A stretch of DNA of 54,017 nucleotides from a virus. Location: positions 1 through 54,017 of IMG/VR virus record IMGVR_UViG_3300018048_002591; one strand, given 5' to 3'. The translations under genes were made by a program, and so were the position numbers. Below, piece by piece: positions 1-6,777 of the stretch (position 1 is its first letter; every line of letters begins with the position of its first letter). The notes under the pieces were generated by a model, which did no database searches, was not told the origin of the DNA, and was given only the letters and a program-made list of their open reading frames with translations.

Positions 1-1089
1 AATTCCTATACCTGCTATAGCAGCAGCTTGTATTAAAACATCTTTAAAACCTACATTCTTAGGAAATGCAGCAGCAAATATTCCGTATCCTATACCAAAG
101 ACACCCACAGCCGCACCCATGATAATCAAGTTAAGAGAGCCTCTCCTTACCTTTTTACTCATTACTTTGGTACCTAGTAAAGCAACAGCCCCACCTATAA
201 GTACTAATGATAAAACCATTCCTAGCAAAATTGCAGGCTGTTTAAGGATAAAGTATGTAGTAAGAGCAAATGCAGCCATTCCAATACCAAAGGAAAGAAT
301 AGCATCACCCATTCTATCAACAGATCTAGCACCCTTTCTAATGTTCTGTGAAAACTTTTTATTACCAAGAAGAGAAAAGACACCGCCCATAATAAACAGA
401 GTAGGTATAAGAATAGGTAAGCCTACAAGACCTATTAAGATAAGAGGTGTTGCTAAAGCCAAACCTCCAGCAAACTTTATAATAGCATCTCCCATAGAAT
501 CCAATGCATCAATCCCTTTCTGTACTTTCTTTGTATTGAAGGATTCAAATCTTTCAAATGAGTTAACTACAAAATCCAGGAATTTATTAACAGCTCTTTT
601 AGGAACAATACTCCACACTAACATCGCCTTACCTGTAAGTAAAGCGCCGTATCCTAAATCCTTTAATGCTGAAGCGGCTTTGCCATCAATCTTTCCACTA
701 CTCTTCTTATTAGTAGTCTTATCGCTACCTGTGCTTTTATTATTAGCGTTTTTTGCAAGTATTTCTAAGTTTTTAGAATCTCTATTACCTAAAATTCTAT
801 CTCTTATTGCTTGTCTTATACTATCACCTGCAAATGATCTAGCACCTTCTTCATGCATTATTGCCACACCAAGATGTTGGCCTATTAGTGATCTAATATT
901 TTGTAATACTGATAACTGTTGTTGTGAGACCGAAAGTATAGCAGCAGATGTGGCATCAGCACTACCCGTTGAACCCATACCCTTAACGATAAAATCTTCA
1001 ATTCTTTTAACGCTTTCGCTGGTTTCTTTTGAATAAGCCTCTATCTTAGATAGAGGGCTCATCAAGTCTTTTAAGGTTACTGCTGCCAT
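1..1089 (-). CDS. Putative tail tape-measure-like protein, partial (C-terminus off the window)
   Basis: The frame is open from an ATG at 1089 to the left edge without a stop, giving 363 visible codons of a longer protein. The N-terminal ~190 residues are polar and helical. After that come long hydrophobic, glycine-rich segments in a loose tandem repeat of about 61-64 residues; the units begin MGDAI, MGDAI and MGAAV, and the junctions read IRKG and VRRG. Such hydrophobic repeats are common in phage tail tape-measure proteins. The position fits: the gene starts 10 bp after the end of the +1-frame extension of a gp26-like gene, the place where a tape-measure gene follows tail assembly chaperones. 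T4 gp29 is the analogous protein, but I cannot claim sequence homology. A membrane or other tail-associated protein is the alternative. An antisense open frame at 119-1036 is its shadow. Confidence 0.55.
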   Translation of the reverse strand, partial: MAAVTLKDLMSPLSKIEAYSKETSESVKRIEDFIVKGMGSTGSADATSAAILSVSQQQLSVLQNIRSLIGQHLGVAIMHEEGARSFAGDSIRQAIRDRILGNRDSKNLEILAKNANNKSTGSDKTTNKKSSGKIDGKAASALKDLGYGALLTGKAMLVWSIVPKRAVNKFLDFVVNSFERFESFNTKKVQKGIDALDSMGDAIIKFAGGLALATPLILIGLVGLPILIPTLFIMGGVFSLLGNKKFSQNIRKGARSVDRMGDAILSFGIGMAAFALTTYFILKQPAILLGMVLSLVLIGGAVALLGTKVMSKKVRRGSLNLIIMGAAVGVFGIGYGIFAAAFPKNVGFKDVLIQAAAIAGIGI

Positions 1090-1099
1090 ACTATATTTA

Positions 1100-1348
1100 T
1101 TAGAACTTAGGCATGCTTATTTTCGGCATTGATGGAGTTTTATATGATGACATATTTTTCATCTGTTTTTTCATACCTCCCATATCATATTTATCCCCAT
1201 ACGACGTCTGTTGCTTGCGCTCATCATCGTTACGCTCTTTCATTATGTCATTAAACATTTCAAGAGTGTACTCATATTCATAGAAAGGAAGCAAATCCAG
1301 CTCAGATGGCTGGAGATGCAACTTTTCCAATAATAAGACTCTAACCTT
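1100..1348 (-). CDS. +1-frame extension of the gp26-like gene (gp51-position; candidate frameshift product)
   Basis: This 82-codon stretch lies directly after, and one base forward of, the stop of the gp26-like gene. It carries a protein-like motif at residues 13-30 (PSELDLLPFYEYEYTLEMF region), then a charged and Met/Lys-rich tail. The only in-frame ATG is at 1258, downstream of that motif, so an independent ATG start would lose it. TTG codons at 1330 and 1321 are alternative starts. The frame is open upstream to 1522 across the overlap, as expected for a frameshift pair. Tail assembly chaperones in many phages are made as a short form and a frameshifted long form just ahead of the tape-measure gene, which is the arrangement here. 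T4 has gp51, a hub assembly factor, in the comparable position. Whether it is made by frameshift or by its own start is not decided by sequence. Confidence 0.55.
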   Translation of the reverse strand, partial: KVRVLLLEKLHLQPSELDLLPFYEYEYTLEMFNDIMKERNDDERKQQTSYGDKYDMGGMKKQMKNMSSYKTPSMPKISMPKF

Positions 1349-1355
1349 AAAGAAG
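1346..1355 (-). promoter_or_regulatory. Candidate +1 frameshift site CTT-CTT-TAA-G
   Basis: The gp26-like frame ends GAA CTT CTT TAA G. If the peptidyl-tRNA on the last CTT slips one base forward onto TTT, the next codon is AAG and the 82-codon extension is read. This matches the logic of the bacterial prfB (RF2) site, CTT TGA C, where a slow stop codon in the A site promotes +1 slippage. The prfB site also has an upstream Shine-Dalgarno-like stimulator; I see none here, though that element may matter less in a host that makes little use of Shine-Dalgarno pairing. Confidence 0.45.
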
Positions 1356-2351
1356 TTCAGAAGTGATATCTTGAATAATAAAGAGAGCCTTGACACCGCC
1401 GGGAAAGGAAAGCGGAACTGTGACCTCCGCACCACAAGATTCACATGGATAGATAAACTCAGGTTTAACTCCAATTTTCGCTTTTTCCACAAGTCTGTAA
1501 ATGATTGAAAATTTATTAGCATCCCAGCCTTGGAAATTTGTTATTGCAGAAAAGATTTCTTTATCATTGAAACCTCTCCACTCTCTTTGTATATAAGGTA
1601 GTATGGTAAGTGATGACCTATCCCAAGATTTACCTTCTTCTTCACGTTTTCTAATCCATGTTGTAATTGCTCGCATAACACCAATTGTAGGCGGTGCTAA
1701 TGTAAGCTCTCCATGTTTTTTTGTTGGAATAGTAAAACACTTATTCTGATAATCGTAATACTTTTCTAGTAACTCGTCCCCTTCTTGGAATTGAAGATTA
1801 GTAGTTTTAAGCTCTACGGAATCCTGAGATTTACATGCTCCAGTTGGGCATGCCTTTTTACCTACTGGCATCATAAGTTTATTTTCACCGCTCTTAAATG
1901 TTAATTCGCGGATTGCCAAAATTAAAAAGATTCTATCTTCTTCTAAAACATCTCTATATGAACCTCTTTGTGTACCATACATTATCTTAGTACAGTTAAC
2001 AAGAATAGAATTTAACTTTTCATCTACATCTAAAATGTTATCTTCATCCAATGTAGAAAATTCTCTAATTTCACCAACTCTTGCGGCTCTAATATGAATT
2101 TCAAAATCTTCTCTATAGAATTTACCTTTTGATGGGAAGTTACCTAAATCTAATTTTACATAACCTGCTAAAGCTTGAATTCTCTGTATTTCAGGATCGT
2201 CTGGTGATGTAATTCCACTACCCCTGGTGGTATCAACCTTACCCAGTTCAGTAATTACACCATCCTCATTAGTCTTAACAGTGGCTTCAGTATCTTGTAT
2301 ACCTTCAGCTGCTTCAAACTCTTTTTTAATGTTGTCTTCGTGACTACTCAT
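1347..2351 (-). CDS. 26: gp26-like baseplate/tail assembly protein
   Basis: 334 residues. The central region (about residues 70-260) has the features of the T4 gp26-type baseplate family: a hydrophobic patch with LPSKGKFY-like spacing near residue 73, a segment rich in LTFKSGE, and a late WIRKREEEG helix. It is longer than T4 gp26 (208 residues). Two cysteine pairs, CPTGAC near residue 168 and CESC near residue 303, could form a zinc ribbon. In T4 gp26 belongs to the baseplate hub assembly group. Here it sits ahead of a tape-measure-like gene and overlaps an ORF in the +1 frame, so a tail-chaperone role (G/GT-like) is a reasonable inference. The start is the ATG at 2351, 7 bp after the upstream nuclease gene. 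Family assignment is by recognition, not by a search. Confidence 0.65.
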   Translation of the reverse strand: MSSHEDNIKKEFEAAEGIQDTEATVKTNEDGVITELGKVDTTRGSGITSPDDPEIQRIQALAGYVKLDLGNFPSKGKFYREDFEIHIRAARVGEIREFSTLDEDNILDVDEKLNSILVNCTKIMYGTQRGSYRDVLEEDRIFLILAIRELTFKSGENKLMMPVGKKACPTGACKSQDSVELKTTNLQFQEGDELLEKYYDYQNKCFTIPTKKHGELTLAPPTIGVMRAITTWIRKREEEGKSWDRSSLTILPYIQREWRGFNDKEIFSAITNFQGWDANKFSIIYRLVEKAKIGVKPEFIYPCESCGAEVTVPLSFPGGVKALFIIQDITSELL

Positions 2352-2358
2352 AATTTAT

Positions 2359-2826
2359 TTAATTTTTTGTTAATTGTTTTTCTGGTGATGTCTCCTCTAC
2401 TATATGCTCAACAATAAGTTGTCTAACATACCTAGAAACTGGCATCGGTTTTGTTTTTGTTTCCATTGATTTTTGAATGATGATAGTATTAAGGTTATCT
2501 TCATCTTCAGGAGTTAAAAGAACTTGTAATTTTTTTGTAAGTCTTTTCTTTTGTGGAATCATTTCCTGTACGCTTTCGTTGTAACCATATTTAGGATTGT
2601 CAGCTTTGTATTTTTTAATCCAAAACTCTACCCTATCCATAATATGACCTAATGACTCGTCTGTTTCAAATTCTTCAAGAATGGTTTTAGTAAAAGACTT
2701 TGTACCAAAATCCTTCACCGCCCTCTTAATGTATTTTCCAGACCCTAAGTTATTAGGATTGTCATTAACTGAATAACCTACATAAACTTTCCCATCTGTT
2801 TGATTTTCTACTTTAAATATCTTCAT
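2359..2826 (-). CDS. GIY-YIG endonuclease with C-terminal ribbon-helix-helix-like domain
   Basis: 155 residues. The N-terminal ~85 residues match the GIY-YIG fold: a VYVGYS version of the YIG strand at residues 14-19, then a GSGKYIKRAVKDFG segment (residues 28-41), and a catalytic-type glutamate in DRVEFWIKKY (around residue 67). The C-terminal part has a VSRYVRQLIVEHI stretch (about residues 129-141) resembling a ribbon-helix-helix DNA-binding motif. Free-standing GIY-YIG nucleases of T4-like phages (the Seg family) act as homing endonucleases. This one sits between gp26-like and tail-tube genes as an isolated insert: a terminator separates it from gp19, and it has its own late-type box at 2850-2859. 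Homing or marker exclusion is inferred; repair or restriction roles cannot be excluded. Confidence 0.75.
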   Translation of the reverse strand: MKIFKVENQTDGKVYVGYSVNDNPNNLGSGKYIKRAVKDFGTKSFTKTILEEFETDESLGHIMDRVEFWIKKYKADNPKYGYNESVQEMIPQKKRLTKKLQVLLTPEDEDNLNTIIIQKSMETKTKPMPVSRYVRQLIVEHIVEETSPEKQLTKN

Positions 2827-2849
2827 GATTTTAGATTATGTATTCTATA

Positions 2850-2859
2850 TTATATATTA
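2850..2859 (-). promoter_or_regulatory. Late-promoter-like box TAATATATAA
   Basis: This box lies 23 bp ahead of the GIY-YIG start and just after the gp19 terminator. It is one of a family of TATATAA boxes found before structural genes in this window. Confidence 0.35.
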
Positions 2860-2868
2860 GAGTAATGA

Positions 2869-2896
2869 CAAAAAAACTGGCCCTAAGGCCAGTTTT
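2869..2896 (-). terminator. Intrinsic terminator after the tail tube gene
   Basis: The stem AAAACTGGCC/GGCCAGTTTT (2873-2882 with 2887-2896) has a 4-base loop. On the minus strand it is followed by a run of T. It lies 18 bp past the gp19 stop. The A/T flanks make it potentially bidirectional. Confidence 0.85.
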
Positions 2897-2914
2897 ATAT
2901 AAGTTTAATTTGAA

Positions 2915-3475
2915 TTAGGTTCCAGCACCAACGTTCTCCTCAACCCAATGATCACAACGATAAGTCATTGTTAAATCAACAGCATCTGGAGTTTCATAAC
3001 TCAATTCATCTACAAAATCAGGTTGTCCTGTTGGGAATACATCTTTACAAGTAATCTTTCTAAAAATATCACCTGCTCTGTTGTACTGTACAATAATCAT
3101 ACTTCCAACATAGTCCTTCTTCAATCCCATTTCGCCAGTCAATGGATCGTAAACTAATTTATACCAGTTACGGAAGGTATTGTAAATGTAGTTTTCGTTT
3201 GCTTCGTTTAAGTTCAAACTGAAGTTAACAGTGAGATCCATGAATGTCTGTCCTGGCATACTTGCAAACGAACGATCAGCAAATTTATATTTCTGACCTA
3301 TTGCATCTACAGAAGGGTTAAGGTTATTTAATCCTCCGATTGTTTTAACCTGTTCCAAGATTAATCCAGTATCATCACCTAGTGGCGTAAACACAGTCAC
3401 CTCAAATAAATTAGGTTGGATAGGTTCATATCTCTGACTGCTAGCCCTTGATTGTGTATAATGTGGTAATGGCAT
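2915..3475 (-). CDS. 19: Tail tube protein (gp19-like)
   Basis: 186 residues, close to T4 gp19 (163). It is the subunit of the inner tail tube through which DNA passes. The sequence has the expected features: a short polar N-terminus, a PNLFEVTVFTP strand near residue 21, an AIGQKYKFADRSFASMP loop around residues 58-74, and a long LTVNFSLNLNEANENYIYNTF segment typical of the tube fold. Its place directly after the sheath gene in transcription order matches the T4 18-19 pair. A GAATATATAAAA box lies 15 bp before the ATG, and a strong terminator follows, so it can be transcribed separately at high level. Identity is by fold-type residues and context. Confidence 0.85.
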   Translation of the reverse strand: MPLPHYTQSRASSQRYEPIQPNLFEVTVFTPLGDDTGLILEQVKTIGGLNNLNPSVDAIGQKYKFADRSFASMPGQTFMDLTVNFSLNLNEANENYIYNTFRNWYKLVYDPLTGEMGLKKDYVGSMIIVQYNRAGDIFRKITCKDVFPTGQPDFVDELSYETPDAVDLTMTYRCDHWVEENVGAGT

Positions 3476-3490
3476 AACTTATCTTATTTT

Positions 3491-3502
3491 TTTATATATT
3501 CA
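3491..3502 (-). promoter_or_regulatory. Late promoter GAATATATAAAA before gp19
   Basis: This minus-strand box lies 15 bp before the tail tube ATG. It is a strong match to the recurring GAATATATAAA motif and related to the T4 late box TATAAATA. Confidence 0.5.
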
Positions 3503-3513
3503 TCTTTCTTTTC

Positions 3514-6500
3514 TTATTGGAAGTTACCTGAGCTTATTGCACCTGTCTTAAGAATTGTAGTTCTTTGGACGAGTATTTCCATTCCTCTTACCGGCTCAAT
3601 ATAAGTATCTAAGATACCAACATTTTGATCAATAACTTCTGGTGTATTATTGGTTTCATCCATAATATTTCTGAAGTCATAAACACCGTCATCATTCTGA
3701 ACAGTTGATAAGAAGTTATCAGCAAGTGTTTTAATTTCCAATCTTGTTTGAGCTGTATTAAATTCAAACAAGTAGTTTTTAAGAATTGCATCAATACCAT
3801 CTTGGATGTAAATTACAACCTCTCTAACGTTAATTGAACTTAATGCAGATTTTGTAGTCTGCTGTGCAGTTTTGTTAGCAAAGATTGTTGGACCAGTTCC
3901 ACTTTGGAATACAATCGGATTCAATCCAAATGGCTCCAAGTATTCTCTGTCCTCTTTTCCAAGATTTAATTCTAAGCCGACAACACCAGTTCCACCAACA
4001 ACACCTCTACGAACACCTGCAACTAATGACCATGGTAAAGCATTTTCATATTTTGCAATAAAGTTATTAGAAATATATGCAGCGGGTGGTACATTGATAT
4101 TCTTCCCAAGATCTCTTACGGTAATGTAAGGATAATAGAATGCTCCCCAACTCGCACCTTGTGTTTGAGATGGTAATGAATATCTTACAGTTGGATTTTT
4201 ACTAAGATCTCCACCAGTAGAAATAAATCTAGATGAAAGAGTTCCAGTAGCATCCAAGAATGTAGGATCAGTATTAGCCTTAAAGTCCTTAGCAGAAGGT
4301 GCATTCAGAATAGCAAATGCATTCTTTCTAGTAGAACAGAGGTTTGTATAGATTGCTTTAGATCCACTTTCAATACCGTTTCCAAAAGTATCAACGACAT
4401 AACGGAAGTTAATAACATCTCTATCAGTTAATGCTTTAAATAGATTAGTTCCGTTAAGAGTACCATTTAATATAGCATTTTGTCTTTGGTTTGATCCATC
4501 AGGAACATGTTTAGTGTTATCTAATTTAAATCCATCTAAAGTGAATACATTTAAGTAATCAACCCATGCATCAATTGGATAGTACAATTCTACCTTTTTA
4601 ACTCCACCTGCAGTAGAAGTTGAAATTTCACTTTGGCAAGTTACTAATAATGCAGTTTTTCCTGCAGGAATTGTGCTGTATTCAGAATTAGTTAATCCTC
4701 CTTGTACAACATTAATTCTTGTTAACCTTGAGTGAGGAACATTAACAGAACCTTCAAAGTGTACTAAGTAATTTCCTACAACTACATCAGCAGCATCAGG
4801 ATTAGCAGCATCAATTAATATTTGATTAGGTCTAAGAGCAGTTTCGGTTAACGAATCAGCCAAGATATCAATTGAAAGGTTATTTGCACCTTTCAGCGTT
4901 TGAATTCCAAAAACATTTGCACCGTATGCAACAGCATCAGAATTTAAGAAAACACCTGCACCATCTAAAGTAAATTCAGCATGAGGCGTTAAGTTATTAA
5001 ATGCATCTTCCTGGTAAGCAAGAACCTGAACAGAAGGTAAGCTATATGCCGGGTCAGATATTGCAACAGTATCAACAGCAGTTGTTGGAGTTCCTACGTG
5101 AATAAACCCATAATCAATAGCATTAAATACTAAGTATGAAGTATATTGAGTTCCACCATCTAAGTATACTGCTTCATCACCATCAGTAAGTGTACCGTTA
5201 GCAAATTGGCTATATAACATAGATCCATAAGAACCGATGATACCTGCAGTTGGATTAGCTAGTGGAAGTTCATCAGCAACGAATCCAAAGTCACTTTCAT
5301 TAATATAGGTATATGTTGCACCAGAAGTAGGGAAGTCAGTATCAGTAACTCCACCAACAGATGATAACAATAATGTAACTGTATTTCCAACAACTTGGTG
5401 AGATATAACAGGAACATATTTTGAAATAACAGAATCAAAGATATAGGTACCTACAACAGTTGAGCTGTTTGCAGTCATATTAGCAAATGAATCAAAAAAT
5501 GAATCACCTGCAGTTCCTTGTACTTGGATTTGAATATCTCCACTAGTAACAGTTGTTGCAGAAATTAGAGTCCCAGTAGATTGTGTAATAACATTAGGTA
5601 CAGTTGCAGCCCTGTTATAACTTAAATCAGAAACAATAGCTCCACTGTATGATAAGAAATTAACATCATCCTGGATTGAAGTAGCTTGAGTATATTCAAG
5701 GTTATGTCCAATCAGATCAATACCACCAGCAACACCGTCAATTAAAAAGTCTCCACTAAAGAGGTCCTCATTAACAGTTATAAATAATCCGGTAGATGCA
5801 GTGTTTGCATTAACAACTTTTTCTACGAAAAGGTTATTTCCAAGTAAATCCACAAAATCAGGAATTAATGATGCAGTATAGGTTGCAATAACATTAACTT
5901 CACTTTCATTAAAGAATTCAGCAATCTTAGTATCAGTTGCATCAGAATCAAATAATCTTCTTTTCAATCCTTGTGTTTTATCAAAGTAAGTTTGGAAGAT
6001 TGGATCAGAATCAAATCTTTCATAAGGTGTTGCAGAACTAAAGTCTCCACCGAAGTTTCCTGCAATTACAAAGATATCAACTAAGAAGTCTGATACCAAA
6101 CTATCTTTATCTAAGAATCCTGGAACATTTGCAGCTCCGTACCATTCTTCAACAGTTACATTAAAACCTGCAGAGTTTGCAGCAGATGCTTTTCTTACAA
6201 TAACAGAAATTGGATTCTGTCCTAAGTTTACCATATCTAAAAGATCATTGGTAGTAGTAGAACTTAATACCTGTCTGTTTGCTCCAACGTTATCTAAGAA
6301 TGCGTCAGAATCTGGATAGAAGAATTTATCTCTGTTATAGAATTTTTGATATTCTCCCATTGCACCTGAATTGTTTTGTACTTCCGGTGTAGATGAAGTA
6401 CCAAACTTAATGTACTCAACTTTATCGTTTGAGTCTAAATTAAGAAGATTAAGAGCCAAGATAGGTCCTCTTTCCAATGCTGCTAAACAGCTTCTGTGGA

Positions 6501-6723
6501 AATAAGAATCTTTTCTCTCTAAGTTTCTATCAATGTCGCCGTATACTTGCTTAAAGAACGCAGTATCTGGTACAAAAACTGGGGTGTTAAACGGTCCAGT
6601 TTTAGAGAAACCGACAATTAACCTTGTCTGATTAGCAGGAATACTAACAACTTGAGACTTATCAAACTCAAATCTGTAAGTACCTGCAGCTTTAATCGAA
6701 GCGATTTTCGGATCTAGTGCCAT
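3514..6723 (-). CDS. 18: Tail sheath protein (gp18-like), unusually long
   Basis: 1069 residues against 659 for T4 gp18. It is the contractile sheath subunit. The N-terminus (GTYRFEFDKSQV, VGFSKTGPFNTPVFV) and the C-terminal ~300 residues (RDLGKNINVPPAAYISN; REVVIYIQDGIDAILKNYLF; YIEPVRGMEILVQRT at the end) are the conserved sheath regions that build the contractile core. Between about residues 290 and 690 is an extra block rich in Thr, Ser, Val, Ala and Gly, best read as added surface domains. It forms the 18-19 pair with the tube gene 38 bp downstream. The start is ATG 6723, with a GATATATAAA box 27 bp upstream. An antisense frame at 3872-4129 and a minus frame at 3609-3800 are shadows. Confidence 0.9.
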   Translation of the reverse strand: MALDPKIASIKAAGTYRFEFDKSQVVSIPANQTRLIVGFSKTGPFNTPVFVPDTAFFKQVYGDIDRNLERKDSYFHRSCLAALERGPILALNLLNLDSNDKVEYIKFGTSSTPEVQNNSGAMGEYQKFYNRDKFFYPDSDAFLDNVGANRQVLSSTTTNDLLDMVNLGQNPISVIVRKASAANSAGFNVTVEEWYGAANVPGFLDKDSLVSDFLVDIFVIAGNFGGDFSSATPYERFDSDPIFQTYFDKTQGLKRRLFDSDATDTKIAEFFNESEVNVIATYTASLIPDFVDLLGNNLFVEKVVNANTASTGLFITVNEDLFSGDFLIDGVAGGIDLIGHNLEYTQATSIQDDVNFLSYSGAIVSDLSYNRAATVPNVITQSTGTLISATTVTSGDIQIQVQGTAGDSFFDSFANMTANSSTVVGTYIFDSVISKYVPVISHQVVGNTVTLLLSSVGGVTDTDFPTSGATYTYINESDFGFVADELPLANPTAGIIGSYGSMLYSQFANGTLTDGDEAVYLDGGTQYTSYLVFNAIDYGFIHVGTPTTAVDTVAISDPAYSLPSVQVLAYQEDAFNNLTPHAEFTLDGAGVFLNSDAVAYGANVFGIQTLKGANNLSIDILADSLTETALRPNQILIDAANPDAADVVVGNYLVHFEGSVNVPHSRLTRINVVQGGLTNSEYSTIPAGKTALLVTCQSEISTSTAGGVKKVELYYPIDAWVDYLNVFTLDGFKLDNTKHVPDGSNQRQNAILNGTLNGTNLFKALTDRDVINFRYVVDTFGNGIESGSKAIYTNLCSTRKNAFAILNAPSAKDFKANTDPTFLDATGTLSSRFISTGGDLSKNPTVRYSLPSQTQGASWGAFYYPYITVRDLGKNINVPPAAYISNNFIAKYENALPWSLVAGVRRGVVGGTGVVGLELNLGKEDREYLEPFGLNPIVFQSGTGPTIFANKTAQQTTKSALSSINVREVVIYIQDGIDAILKNYLFEFNTAQTRLEIKTLADNFLSTVQNDDGVYDFRNIMDETNNTPEVIDQNVGILDTYIEPVRGMEILVQRTTILKTGAISSGNFQ

Positions 6724-6750
6724 CTTATATTATTTTTTTTATTTGCTTTT

Positions 6751-6760
6751 TTTATATATC
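6751..6760 (-). promoter_or_regulatory. Late promoter GATATATAAA before gp18
   Basis: The box lies 27 bp ahead of the sheath start, within the 54-bp gap after the terminase gene. Confidence 0.45.
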
Positions 6761-6777
6761 CACTAACACATAACTTT

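Noticed and set aside
119-1036. Long plus-strand open frame (305 codons)
   Set aside because: It is antisense to the tape-measure-like gene, whose repeats and hydrophobic periodicity are coherent; the plus product is low-complexity and resembles no protein.
1349-1522. N-terminal half of the 140-codon minus frame starting at 1522
   Set aside because: It overlaps the gp26-like coding region out of frame and its sequence there is not protein-like; only the part after 1348 looks genuine.
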